64,000 bases of DNA from CAJQQK01 sp963696075 (GTDB taxonomy: Bacteria; Pseudomonadota; Alphaproteobacteria; Rhizobiales; Hyphomicrobiaceae), in assembly GCA_963696075.1 (NCBI GenBank), contig CAVOJD010000006.1, positions 62,001 to 126,000 on the forward strand. The letters are read 5' to 3'. The notes below the pieces were generated by a model. It did no database searches and had not been told where the DNA came from. It saw only the letters and a list, made by a program, of their open reading frames with translations. Positions 49,125 to 58,254 of the stretch are shown in pieces. Position 1 is the stretch's first letter; each line of letters begins with the position of its first letter. Position numbers and translations under genes: made by a program.

Positions 49125-52100
49125 CACGACGACCATCCGCGTCGTCCTGATCACGCTCGACAACCATCTGGCGGGGGCCGTTGAGGCGGCCCAGGATGCG
49201 ATCCGGCACGAAGCGCCGAATGTCGAGGTGAAGTTCCATGTCGCAGCCCAGTGGTCTGCGAGCCCGGAAGCGCTGGCGCGTTGCAAAGCCGACATCAAGA
49301 CCGCGGACATCATCATCGTCACGATGCTGTTCCTCGAAGAGCATATCCGCGCGATCCTGCCGGACCTCGAAGCGCGCCAGCCGCACTGTGACGCCTTCGC
49401 CGGCCTGATGTCGGCTGGCGAGATCATGCGTTTGACCCGCCTCGGCAAGTTCTCGATGGCCGCCAAGGACAGCGGGATAACCGCGCTGCTCAAGCGACTG
49501 CGCGGCGCGGGTCGCTCCTCGTCCGGTGCCAGTTCCGGCGCCAAGCAGATGCAGATGCTCAAGCGCCTGCCCCGCCTCCTCCGCTTTATCCCGGGCGCCG
49601 CGCAGGACGTCCGGGCCTATTTCATCTTGATGCAATACTGGCTCGCGGGCTCGGACTTCAACATTGCCCAGATGATCCGGTTCCTGGCGAACCGCTATGC
49701 CGACGGCCCGCGCCTGGCCTTGCGCGGTCTCCTGCCCGCTGCCGACCCGATCGAATATCCCGAGATTGGCGTCTATCATCCCGATCTGCCCGAACGGATT
49801 TCGGAAACAGCCGCCGCCTTGCCGAATAATACCGCGGCGCGTGGAACCATCGGCCTCATCATCATGCGCGCCTACGTGCTTGCAGATGATACCGCGCACT
49901 ATGACGGCGTCATCCGCGCACTCGAAGCCGAAGGCTACAACGTCGTCCCCGCCTTCGCCTCCGGGCTCGACGCGCGCCCTGCCATCGAAGCCTTCTTTGT
50001 CGGCGACGACGGCGCGGCCTCGATCGACGCACTCGTCTCACTGACCGGTTTCTCGCTGGTCGGTGGCCCCGCCTACAACGACGCCGAAGCCGCGCAAGCC
50101 ATCCTGACGCGCCTTGACGTCCCTTACATCGCGGCTCACGCGCTTGAATTCCAGACCATGGATGACTGGGCCGCCTCGGAGCGTGGCCTGCTGCCGATCG
50201 AAGCAACAATGATGGTCGCAATCCCCGAGATCGACGGCGCGGTCGGGCCGATGGTCTTTGGCGGCCGCAGTGAAAGCCTTGCTGGCCCCCACGGGAGTAC
50301 CGGTCAGGCGACACATTCCCGGGCAGGAACTGGCCGGATGCGGTCCTGTGAAGAACGCGCCCGCATGCTGGCGCGCCGCGTCGCCCGCTTTGCCTCATTG
50401 CGCCGGACACCGGTCGAAGAGCGCCGCGTCGCAATCGTACTTTTCAATTTCCCGCCCAACGCCGGCGGCACCGGCACAGCGGCGTTCCTCGCTGTCTACG
50501 AATCTCTCTTCAATACGCTGACGGCCATGAAGGCTGAAGGCTATGACCTTGAAGTGCCTGAATCGGTCGACGCGCTGCGCGAACAGATCCTCACCGGCAA
50601 TGCTGGCGCCTACGGCAGCGATGCCAACGTCGCCGACCTCGTCAGCGCCGACGACCATGTCCGCCGCGAACCGCACTTGCACGAAATCGAAGCGCAGTGG
50701 GGGCCGGCGCCGGGCCGCGCCAATGCTTTCGGCAGCGACATCCTGATCTGTGGCCTGCGCCTTGGCAACGTGTTCATCGCCATCCAGCCGGGCTTTGGCT
50801 ACGAAGGCGATCCCATGCGCCTCCTGTTCGAGAAGAGCTTCGCGCCAACCCACGCCTTTTCAGCCTTTTATCGCTACATCCGCGAAGACTTCAACGCCAA
50901 CGCCGTCCTCCACTTCGGAACCCACGGCGCGCTCGAGTTCATGCCCGGCAAGCAGGTCGGCCTGACGGAAGCGTGCTGGCCGGACCGCCTGATTGGTGAT
51001 CTGCCGAATATCTACCTCTATGCCGCCAACAACCCGTCCGAAGGCACGTTGGCCAAGCGCCGCTCGGCCGCGACCCTGGTTAGCTATCTGACACCGCCGA
51101 TCGCAACCGCCGGTCTCTATAAGGGGCTTCAGGAACTCAAGGCCTCGCTCGACCGCTATCGGGGGCTCGGCCCATCAGATCAAACCGAACGTTCCGCGAT
51201 GGTCGATCTCATCCGCGAGCAGGCCGGCGCCGTCGATCTTGTCGAGGAGGGTGTTGAATGGGGCGATGCCGCCGACCAGCACATCCAGGCCCTCGGCCGC
51301 GACGTTCTCGAGCTTGAATACGCGCTCATCCCGCACGGCCTGCACATCGTCGGCGAGCCGGCCGATGACAACATCATGGCTGAAACAATCGCCGCAATTG
51401 CCGCCACAAGTGGCTTGACCCTGCCGCGCGAAGCAGCTGCTTTGATTGTTGCCGGCCGCGAGGTCAACGAGATCATCAAGGCGGCCGGTCTTCCCGGCGG
51501 TCGTGAAATGCGCGCCGAAATCGGGCGGCTGAAGCGCGCCGCGCAGCATTTGGGCGACGACAGCGAAACCCGCGCAGTCCTGCGGGCAATTGCCGGGCGC
51601 TACATCGCACCGGCGCCCGGCGGTGACCTGCTGCGCACACCGGAAATCCTGCCGACCGGCCGCAATGTCCACGGTTTCGATCCCTTCCGCATCCCGAGCC
51701 GCTTCGCCCTCGAGGACGGTGCCCGCCAGGCCGACCGCCTGATCGCGCGCCACGTCGCCGAAACCGGGACGCTGCCTCAGTCGATCGCCATCGTGCTGTG
51801 GGGCACTGACAACCTCAAGACCGAGGGCGGCCCGATCGGCCAGGCCCTCGCGCTCATGGGCGCAAAGCCGCGTTTCGACAGCTACGGACGATTGTCTGGC
51901 GCCGACCTGATCCCGCTGGCCGAACTTGGCCGCCCGCGCATCGACGTCATGATGACGCTCTCTGGCATTTTCCGTGACCTCCTGCCGCTGCAGACACGGA
52001 TGCTGGCCGAAGCCGCATTCGCCGCGGCCAGCGCCGACGAAAGCGCCTCGGACAACTTCATCCGCCGCAACGCGCTGGCCTATCAGGCCCGCACGGGGGC

Positions 52101-52854
52101 TGACCTTCAGACTGCCGCGCTCCGCGTCTTCTCGAATGCCGACGGCGCCTACGGGGCCAACGTCAATCACCTGATCGAGAACGGCAACTGGGAAGACGAA
52201 AACGAGCTGGCCGACGTCTATTCCAAGCGCAAATGCTTCGCCTACGGCTGCGACGGCAAGGCGACTGCACATCCCGAACTGCTCGAGAACGTCCTCGCCA
52301 GCGTCGATCTCGTCTACCAGAACCTCGAATTGGTCGAGGTCGGCGTCACGACGATCGACCACTACTTCGACACTCTCGGTGGCATCGGGCGTGCCGTGAC
52401 GCGGGCGCGGGGCCAGAAGGCGCCGGTCTACATCGGTGACCAGACATCAAGCGAAGGCAAGGTGCGCACCCTCAATGAGCAGGTCGCACTCGAAACGCGG
52501 ACGCGGGCGCTCAACCCGAAATGGTACGAGGCCATGCTCGCGCATGGCTTCGAAGGCGTCCGCCAGATCGAAGCCCACGTCACCAACACGCTGGGTTGGT
52601 CGGCAACAACGGGCGACGTCTCGCCCTGGGTTTACCAGCAACTCAGCCAGACGTTCGTGCTGGACGACGCCATGCGCGAACGCCTTGCCGCACTCAACCC
52701 GAAGGCGTCGGCCCGCATGGCCAACCGCCTGATCGAAGCACACGAGCGGTCCTATTGGCAGCCTGACGAACAAACCTATGAGGCCCTTCTGAAGGCTGGC
52801 GATGAACTCGAGGATCACCTCGAAGGCATTCGTCCCGTCGACGCAGTGGCTTGA
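49099..52854 (+). CDS. bchH: Magnesium chelatase subunit BchH
   Basis: The 1251-residue porphyrin-binding and catalytic subunit of Mg-chelatase, which inserts Mg2+ into protoporphyrin IX together with BchI and BchD. CobN-type blocks are visible: FGTHGALEFMPGKQVGLTEACWPD, NIYLYAANNPSEGTLAKRRS, WGTDNLKTEGGPIGQALALMG, and ENGNWEDENELADVYSKRKC near the C-terminus. The length is within the usual range (about 1200-1300). bchD and bchI are not in this window. The start at 49099 overlaps bchB by 26 bases. Ends 22 bases before bchL. Confidence 0.97.
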   Translation: MQKHITAADTTTIRVVLITLDNHLAGAVEAAQDAIRHEAPNVEVKFHVAAQWSASPEALARCKADIKTADIIIVTMLFLEEHIRAILPDLEARQPHCDAFAGLMSAGEIMRLTRLGKFSMAAKDSGITALLKRLRGAGRSSSGASSGAKQMQMLKRLPRLLRFIPGAAQDVRAYFILMQYWLAGSDFNIAQMIRFLANRYADGPRLALRGLLPAADPIEYPEIGVYHPDLPERISETAAALPNNTAARGTIGLIIMRAYVLADDTAHYDGVIRALEAEGYNVVPAFASGLDARPAIEAFFVGDDGAASIDALVSLTGFSLVGGPAYNDAEAAQAILTRLDVPYIAAHALEFQTMDDWAASERGLLPIEATMMVAIPEIDGAVGPMVFGGRSESLAGPHGSTGQATHSRAGTGRMRSCEERARMLARRVARFASLRRTPVEERRVAIVLFNFPPNAGGTGTAAFLAVYESLFNTLTAMKAEGYDLEVPESVDALREQILTGNAGAYGSDANVADLVSADDHVRREPHLHEIEAQWGPAPGRANAFGSDILICGLRLGNVFIAIQPGFGYEGDPMRLLFEKSFAPTHAFSAFYRYIREDFNANAVLHFGTHGALEFMPGKQVGLTEACWPDRLIGDLPNIYLYAANNPSEGTLAKRRSAATLVSYLTPPIATAGLYKGLQELKASLDRYRGLGPSDQTERSAMVDLIREQAGAVDLVEEGVEWGDAADQHIQALGRDVLELEYALIPHGLHIVGEPADDNIMAETIAAIAATSGLTLPREAAALIVAGREVNEIIKAAGLPGGREMRAEIGRLKRAAQHLGDDSETRAVLRAIAGRYIAPAPGGDLLRTPEILPTGRNVHGFDPFRIPSRFALEDGARQADRLIARHVAETGTLPQSIAIVLWGTDNLKTEGGPIGQALALMGAKPRFDSYGRLSGADLIPLAELGRPRIDVMMTLSGIFRDLLPLQTRMLAEAAFAAASADESASDNFIRRNALAYQARTGADLQTAALRVFSNADGAYGANVNHLIENGNWEDENELADVYSKRKCFAYGCDGKATAHPELLENVLASVDLVYQNLELVEVGVTTIDHYFDTLGGIGRAVTRARGQKAPVYIGDQTSSEGKVRTLNEQVALETRTRALNPKWYEAMLAHGFEGVRQIEAHVTNTLGWSATTGDVSPWVYQQLSQTFVLDDAMRERLAALNPKASARMANRLIEAHERSYWQPDEQTYEALLKAGDELEDHLEGIRPVDAVA

Positions 52855-52876
52855 ACCGAACAAGGAGTTTAGAAGA

Positions 52877-53779
52877 ATGGCGACAACGCTTTACGAACCC
52901 CGCCCGGTCCGCACCCGCGAAGACGGCGAGGGCAGCGTTCAAGTCCAGCTCGACCCGCGCGATCAGATCGGCACGGCGAAGGTCTTCTCCGTCTATGGCA
53001 AAGGCGGCATCGGCAAGTCGACGACCTCTTCCAACCTCTCGGTTGCCTTCACGAAGCTTGGCAAGCGGGTGCTTCAGATCGGCTGCGATCCGAAACACGA
53101 TTCGACCTTCACATTGACGAAGCAGCTCATGCCGACGGTGATCGACGTCCTCGAGTTGGTCGATTTCCATTCCGAGGAGCTGCGTGTCGAAGACTTCGTC
53201 TACGAAGGCTACAACGGCGTCATGTGTGTTGAGGCAGGCGGCCCGCCGGCCGGCACCGGCTGCGGCGGCTATGTCGTTGGCCAGACCGTCAAGCTGCTCA
53301 AGGAGCATCACCTCCTCGAAGACACCGACGTCGTCATCTTCGATGTCCTCGGCGACGTGGTGTGCGGCGGCTTTGCAGCCCCCCTCCAGCATGCCGACCG
53401 GGCACTGATCGTGGCCGCCAACGATTTCGACTCGATCTACGCCATGAACCGCATCGTCGCAGCCGTCCAGGCGAAGGCGAAGAACTACGGTGTCCGGCTG
53501 GCCGGCTGCATCGCCAACCGCTCACGCGACACCGACGAAATCGACAAGTACTGCGCCGCGACAGGCTTCGAGCGCATCGCCCATCTGCCGGATCTCGATG
53601 CGATCCGCCGCTCTCGTCTCAACAAGAAGACGCTGTTCGAGATGGACCCGGACGAGGATGTCCTCGCGGTTCAGAAGGAATATCTCCGGCTCGCCGAAAG
53701 TCTCTGGGCGGGCTCCGAAGTCACGACACCGGCACCGATGAAGGATCGTGACATCTTCGATCTGCTCGGCTTCGATTGA
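52877..53779 (+). CDS. bchL: Light-independent protochlorophyllide reductase ATP-binding protein BchL
   Basis: A 300-residue NifH-like homodimeric ATPase that feeds electrons to BchN/BchB. P-loop VYGKGGIGKSTTSSNLSVA; switch and cluster regions IGCDPKHDSTFTL, GGPPAGTGCGGYVVGQT and VLGDVVCGGFAAPL, whose two Cys bind the bridging 4Fe-4S cluster. The length is standard. ATG 52877 has AAGGAG (52862-52867) upstream. Its O2 sensitivity suggests use mainly under low oxygen. Confidence 0.97.
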   Translation: MATTLYEPRPVRTREDGEGSVQVQLDPRDQIGTAKVFSVYGKGGIGKSTTSSNLSVAFTKLGKRVLQIGCDPKHDSTFTLTKQLMPTVIDVLELVDFHSEELRVEDFVYEGYNGVMCVEAGGPPAGTGCGGYVVGQTVKLLKEHHLLEDTDVVIFDVLGDVVCGGFAAPLQHADRALIVAANDFDSIYAMNRIVAAVQAKAKNYGVRLAGCIANRSRDTDEIDKYCAATGFERIAHLPDLDAIRRSRLNKKTLFEMDPDEDVLAVQKEYLRLAESLWAGSEVTTPAPMKDRDIFDLLGFD

Positions 53780-53793
53780 TTGGAGTTAGTTCG

Positions 53794-54504
53794 ATGGTAA
53801 CGAGCAGCGCCTATGAAAACCGTCGCGGCGAAGTCGAGACCTATTTCGACAAGGTTGCGGCCGCCAATTGGTCGGCCCTGACGTCGGACGCCCCGGTCAG
53901 CGGGATCCGGGCCACGGTCCGGGCCGGCCGTGACCGGATGCGGGCGATGCTGCTCGACTGGTTGCCGGAGGATCTCTCAGGTCAGCGCATCCTTGATGCA
54001 GGCTGTGGGACGGGCCAATTCGCCATCGAGGCGGCCCGGCGCGGTGCTTCGATCCTCGCCGTCGACCTGTCCCCATCCCTGATTGGCGTTGCCCGCGAAC
54101 GCGCCGAGCGCGCCGCACCATCCGGTGCGATCGAGTTCGTTGCCGGCGATCTGCTCGATCCCGCCTTCGGCGCCTTCGACCATGTCGTGTCGATGGACGC
54201 ATTGATCCACTATGCGCCTGACGTCGCCGTCGACATGCTAGCGAAACTCGGCGCCCGCACCGGCTCTCGCATGGTCTTCACCTTCGTGCCGCGCACACCT
54301 GCCCTGAGCGTGATGTTCGCGGTCGGCCGCTGCCTGCCACGCGCCACCAATGATCGCGCCCCATCGGTCAGTCTCGTCAGCCCCGCCGCCTTGCAACGGA
54401 TTGTTGCCGCCAAACCCGGCCTTGAGGCCTGGCAGATCGGACGCAGTGAACGGGTTGCGAGCGGCTTCTACATTTCCCAGGCCCTGGAGTTGGTTCGTCG
54501 ATGA
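53794..54504 (+). CDS. bchM: Magnesium-protoporphyrin O-methyltransferase BchM
   Basis: A 236-residue SAM-dependent methyltransferase that esterifies the C13 propionate of Mg-protoporphyrin IX. SAM motif I is ILDAGCGTGQFAIEAARRGA with the following acidic VDLSPSLI. ENRRGEVETYFDKVAAANWS near the start and IGRSERVASGFYISQALEL at the end are BchM-typical. GGAG sits 9 bases before ATG 53794. Its last bases overlap the lhaA ATG (ATGA). Confidence 0.96.
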   Translation: MVTSSAYENRRGEVETYFDKVAAANWSALTSDAPVSGIRATVRAGRDRMRAMLLDWLPEDLSGQRILDAGCGTGQFAIEAARRGASILAVDLSPSLIGVARERAERAAPSGAIEFVAGDLLDPAFGAFDHVVSMDALIHYAPDVAVDMLAKLGARTGSRMVFTFVPRTPALSVMFAVGRCLPRATNDRAPSVSLVSPAALQRIVAAKPGLEAWQIGRSERVASGFYISQALELVRR

Positions 54505-55934
54505 TCGACCTCTCGACCAAACTTGCGCGAACCTGGTCGCGGATCGGCACCCGCTATCTGCCGTTCGCGGATGCAGCGACGGCGGAACTGCCGCTCGGAC
54601 GCCTGCTCCGCCTGTCGCTCTTCCAGATCTCCGTCGGGATGGCGATTGTCCTGCTCAACGGTATCTTGAACCGGGTCATGGTCGTCGAACTCCTGGTGCC
54701 GACCTGGCTCGTGGCCATGGTTGTTTCACTGCCGCTCGTATTCGCGCCGCTGCGCGCCCTGATCGGGCACAAGTCGGACACCCACCGCTCGTATCTCGGC
54801 TGGCGCCGTGTCCCGTATATCTGGATGGGAACGTTGCTGCAGTTCGGCGGCCTCGCGATCATGCCGTTTGCAATCATCCTGCTCTCCGGCGACACCACCG
54901 GGCCGGCCTGGGTCGGCCACCTCGGCGCAGCGCTTGCTTTCCTGCTCGTCGGCGCCGGCCTCCACACCACCCAGACCGCCGGCCTCGCGCTGGCGACAGA
55001 CCTCGCACCGGAAGAAAAGCGCCCCCGCGTCGTCGCCCTTCTCTACGTCATGCTGCTCATTGGAATGCTGGTCAGCTCGCTTGGCTTTGGTGCCCTCCTT
55101 GCAAGCTTCAACCAGCTCAAGCTGATCCAGGTCGTGCAAGGCGCCGCGGTGATCACCGTCGTGCTCAACCTGATCGCGCTGTGGAAGCAGGAAGCACGCG
55201 ACCCCTCCCGCACGCGCCACGACGAAGCGCGGATCGATTTTCTCACTGCCTGGCGCGATTTCAGCCAGACACCGGGCGTCAAGCGGATCCTCGTCGCGCT
55301 GGCTTTCGGCACCGCCGGCTTCTCGATGCAGGACATTCTTCTCGAACCATATGGCGGCCAGATCCTCCACCTGTCGGTATCCCAGACAACGCTTCTGACA
55401 GCCTTGCTGGCGACCGGCACATTGATCGGCTTCGCGGTTGCAGCCCACCGTCTGAGCCGTGGCGGCGATACCTACGAACTCGCAGCCTTCGGCACAATGA
55501 TCGGGATCGTCGCGTTCTGTGCGGTCGTCTTCGCAGACCCGCTGCAGTCTGCCGGGCTGTTCCGCGCAGGCACAGCCCTCATGGGCCTGGGTGGCGGCCT
55601 GTTCAGCGTCGGCATGCTGGTGGCAGCCATGTCGCTCGCAGACGACGACAACGGCGGCATGGTGCTCGGTGTCTGGGGCGCTGTCCAGGCGACAGCCGCC
55701 GGCGTCGCAATCGCACTCGGTGGCGCGATCCGCGATATCGTCTCAACGCTCGCAGCCGAGGGCATGCTTGGCCCCGCGCTGACCGGCCCCTCGGCTGGTT
55801 ATTCCGTCGTCTATCACATCGAGATCTTTCTGCTTTTTGCGACGCTCATCGCCATCGGCCCGCTTGTCAAACGCACCGGCCGCATGACCGCGACAGCATC
55901 GACCAAATTTGGAATGGCAAACTTCCCCGGCTAG
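54501..55934 (+). CDS. lhaA: Light-harvesting 1 assembly protein LhaA (PucC family)
   Basis: A 477-residue, 12-helix BCH/PucC-family membrane protein needed for LH1 assembly in Rhodobacter. Typical blocks: LSLFQISVGMAIVLLNGILNRVMVVEL, LIGHKSDTHRSYLGWRRVPYIWMGTL, ALATDLAPEEKRPRVVALLYVML and DILLEPYGGQILHLSVSQTT. It is paralogous to the Bch2-type gene between bchG and bchP. Its place between bchM and puhA is the classical lhaA position. Confidence 0.95.
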   Translation: MIDLSTKLARTWSRIGTRYLPFADAATAELPLGRLLRLSLFQISVGMAIVLLNGILNRVMVVELLVPTWLVAMVVSLPLVFAPLRALIGHKSDTHRSYLGWRRVPYIWMGTLLQFGGLAIMPFAIILLSGDTTGPAWVGHLGAALAFLLVGAGLHTTQTAGLALATDLAPEEKRPRVVALLYVMLLIGMLVSSLGFGALLASFNQLKLIQVVQGAAVITVVLNLIALWKQEARDPSRTRHDEARIDFLTAWRDFSQTPGVKRILVALAFGTAGFSMQDILLEPYGGQILHLSVSQTTLLTALLATGTLIGFAVAAHRLSRGGDTYELAAFGTMIGIVAFCAVVFADPLQSAGLFRAGTALMGLGGGLFSVGMLVAAMSLADDDNGGMVLGVWGAVQATAAGVAIALGGAIRDIVSTLAAEGMLGPALTGPSAGYSVVYHIEIFLLFATLIAIGPLVKRTGRMTATASTKFGMANFPG

Positions 55935-55961
55935 GGCCGCGGCAACAGGAGGTAAGACAAA

Positions 55962-56801
55962 ATGATAATGGACCACTACGATTTAGCGTTGATCTCGCTT
56001 TACGTGTTCTGGTTGTTCTTTGCAGCGCTGCTGTTTTATCTCCGGCGCGAAGATCGTCGTGAGGGCTACCCGCTCGAACTCGACACCCCCGGCACCTACA
56101 AGAACCACGGGTTCATGTGGATCCCGCCGGCAAAGACGTTCCACCTCGCGAATGGCGAAACCCGCCAGGCGCCTGATTACAAGGCCGATCAGCGCGCGAT
56201 CGCAGGCCAGCCGGTTGAGCCGTGGCCCGGTGCGCCGATCGAACCAACCGGCGAAAACCCGATGCTCGATGGCATCGGCCCGGCTGCCTATGCGGAACGC
56301 GCCGATGTGCCCGATCATACCTGGCACGGCGAAGTCAAGATCAGGCCGCTGCGCGTCCTCCCCGATTTCCATGTCGTCGAAGGTGATCCCGATCCGCGCG
56401 GCTACGCGGTGACCGGTTCGGATGGTGAAGTGGGCGGCAAGGTGGTCGATCTGTGGGTCGACCAGGCCGAAGCGCTGATCCGCTACATCGAGGTCGAGGT
56501 GCCGAATGCCGCCGCCGCATCCGCCATCGCGAGTACGCAGGCAGCCGGCGAAGAAGAAGACGGTGCGCCCGTGAAATCTTCACCACCCACCCGCCGCGCC
56601 CTCCTGCCGATGACGCTTGCAACCGTCAATCGTGGCAAGCAGTGCATCGAGGTGTCGTGTGTCCTCGGCGAACAGTTCCAGCATGCCCCCTCAACGCGTG
56701 CATCCGACCAGGTCACGCTGCTCGAAGAGGAAAAGATCCAGGCATTCTTCGGCTCTGGCTATCTCTTCTCGCGGCCTCGCAACCGGAACCCGCTGATATG
56801 A
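55962..56801 (+). CDS. puhA: Photosynthetic reaction centre H subunit PuhA
   Basis: A 279-residue subunit capping the reaction centre on the cytoplasmic side. One membrane helix (LALISLYVFWLFFAALLFYL) is followed by RREDRREGYPLE and a PRC-barrel domain. GYAVTGSDGEVGGKVVDLWV and EALIRYIEVEV contain the acidic proton-path region near Rhodobacter Glu173. Compared with remembered Rhodobacter PuhA there is an extra segment of about 25 residues at 183-211, Ala-rich then EEED, before RRALLPMTL. The C-terminus EEEKIQAFFGSGYL is normal. AGGAGG precedes ATG 55962 by 9 bases. Confidence 0.96.
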   Translation: MIMDHYDLALISLYVFWLFFAALLFYLRREDRREGYPLELDTPGTYKNHGFMWIPPAKTFHLANGETRQAPDYKADQRAIAGQPVEPWPGAPIEPTGENPMLDGIGPAAYAERADVPDHTWHGEVKIRPLRVLPDFHVVEGDPDPRGYAVTGSDGEVGGKVVDLWVDQAEALIRYIEVEVPNAAAASAIASTQAAGEEEDGAPVKSSPPTRRALLPMTLATVNRGKQCIEVSCVLGEQFQHAPSTRASDQVTLLEEEKIQAFFGSGYLFSRPRNRNPLI

Positions 56802-57484
56802 GCCACGACGATTTCGCCTTCGAACCCGTACGCGGCCTGCCGGAAGAGTTGCCGGCAGGCGAGAAGATACTGTGGCAGGGCGCGCCGAGCTGGGTGGCGA
56901 TGGCGCGCCACGTCTTCCATGTGCGCTTCGTTGCAGCCTACTTCGCGGCCATTGCAGCGTGGCGCGTCATCAGCGCGGCAAATGCAGGTGCGCTTGATGC
57001 TGGCGTCATCGTCCAGGTCGTCTGGGCGCTCGGCCTTGGCGCGCTCGCGATCGCCGTTCTTGGCATCATCGCCTACGGCTACGGCCGCACCACGGTCTAC
57101 ACGATCACCAACCGCCGGGTCGTCATCCGCTCCGGCGTGGCGTTCCAGATCACCTTCAACCTGCCGTTTGCCGCCGTAACGGGCGCGGGCCTGCGTCATC
57201 ATCGCGATGGCACCGGTGACATCCCCCTCACACTCGATGGCGCTGGCCAGATTGCCTACCTCCACATCTGGCCCAACGTCAGGCCCTGGAAGCTGGCCCG
57301 GCCCGAGCCGATGTTGCGCAACATCCCGGCACCCGACCAGGTGGCGGAGCTGCTGACCGACGCCCTCAAGGTCTATCACGCCGAGACCGGCAACGCCGGC
57401 CGTGTGGCGCAGCCGACCGCGATCCGCGCCTCGGATCGCCCCCGCGTCGTCCGCCGCCCCCCCGCCGTTGTCGCGGCTGAATAG
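56798..57484 (+). CDS. puhB: Photosynthetic complex assembly protein PuhB
   Basis: A 228-residue membrane protein that assists reaction-centre assembly. The N-terminal FEPVRGLPEELPAGEKILWQG is a PuhB signature; then two or three hydrophobic helices and a bPH_2-type PH domain, TTVYTITNRRVVIRSGVAFQ, then ITFNLPFAAV. The basic C-terminal tail is variable. Its ATG overlaps the puhA stop (ATGA). Confidence 0.95.
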   Translation: MSHDDFAFEPVRGLPEELPAGEKILWQGAPSWVAMARHVFHVRFVAAYFAAIAAWRVISAANAGALDAGVIVQVVWALGLGALAIAVLGIIAYGYGRTTVYTITNRRVVIRSGVAFQITFNLPFAAVTGAGLRHHRDGTGDIPLTLDGAGQIAYLHIWPNVRPWKLARPEPMLRNIPAPDQVAELLTDALKVYHAETGNAGRVAQPTAIRASDRPRVVRRPPAVVAAE

Positions 57485-57493
57485 GAGCACGTC

Positions 57494-57952
57494 ATGGCTG
57501 CAAAAAACCACGATATGTCGCCGCCGCGCTGGGCGCTGATCGGCGGCGGTGTCCTGATCGTCATCTCGATCCTGCTCGCCGGCTTCGGTCGCATGACCGG
57601 CGTCGGGGTTGCCGAAGTCTCGCCCAAGGGCGTGGTGCTGGCCCGCGACCTCAAGTTCCTTGATGGCCCCAACGGTGGCATCGTTGTCGAGGATGCCGCC
57701 ACGGACCAGACCGTCGCCGTCCTGCCCTCGGGCACCAACGGCTTCGTCCGCGTGGTGATGCGCGGTCTCGCGCGCCATCGCAAGGTCGCAGGCCTCGGCC
57801 CCGACCATCCCTTCCGCTTGACCCAATGGTCGAGCGGTCACCTTTCCATCGAAGACCGCCAGACCGGACACTCGGTTCAGCTCGGTGCCTTTGGCCGCCC
57901 GAACCGCGATGCCTTTGCGCGTCTTCTTGCCCAAAAGGAGGTCCGGAAATGA
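57494..57952 (+). CDS. puhC: Photosynthetic complex assembly protein PuhC
   Basis: A 152-residue protein with one N-terminal membrane helix (ALIGGGVLIVISILLAGFG) and a periplasmic domain. The text RDLKFLDGPNGGIVVEDAAT, then GTNGFVRVVMRGLARHRKVA, matches PuhC, which influences reaction-centre and LH1 assembly. The gene begins 9 bases after puhB and its stop overlaps the next ATG (ATGA). Confidence 0.93.
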   Translation: MAAKNHDMSPPRWALIGGGVLIVISILLAGFGRMTGVGVAEVSPKGVVLARDLKFLDGPNGGIVVEDAATDQTVAVLPSGTNGFVRVVMRGLARHRKVAGLGPDHPFRLTQWSSGHLSIEDRQTGHSVQLGAFGRPNRDAFARLLAQKEVRK

Positions 57953-58254
57953 ACATTGCCCGCGTATTGCTCCCGAAGAAATACGACGTGCCGTGCACCG
58001 TCGAGGTCCAAAACACCTTCGACAGCCTGCAGGCCCATGTCTCGCTGCCGGATGATGTCGTCATCGAGCCGGGTGACGAAGTGATCGTCCACGGCAATCC
58101 GATCCGCGTGCCGTATGGCCAGTCCTTCGCTGAAGAGCGCATGGCGACGGTCGTTCACGCAAGCCTGGCCAAGCGCTCCTGGACGCGCATGACAGGCGAT
58201 CTCGAATTCATGGAACTCTTCGAGTTCAGCTTTTCCGGGGAGAAAGAACTATGA
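57949..58254 (+). CDS. Conserved photosynthesis-cluster protein between puhC and acsF, function unknown
   Basis: A 101-residue soluble protein. The opening NIARVLLPKKYDVPCTVEVQ and the segment EPGDEVIVHGNPIRVPYGQS are beta-rich, then a helix with RRATV-like basic text (AEERMATVVHASLAKRSWTR) and an acidic C-terminus DLEFMELFEFSFSGE. Short ORFs of this kind are found at the same place in other acsF-containing purple bacteria. It overlaps both neighbours by four bases (ATGA), so it is made in step with PuhC and AcsF; a role as assembly or cyclase accessory factor is possible but unproven. Confidence 0.78.
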   Translation: MNIARVLLPKKYDVPCTVEVQNTFDSLQAHVSLPDDVVIEPGDEVIVHGNPIRVPYGQSFAEERMATVVHASLAKRSWTRMTGDLEFMELFEFSFSGEKEL

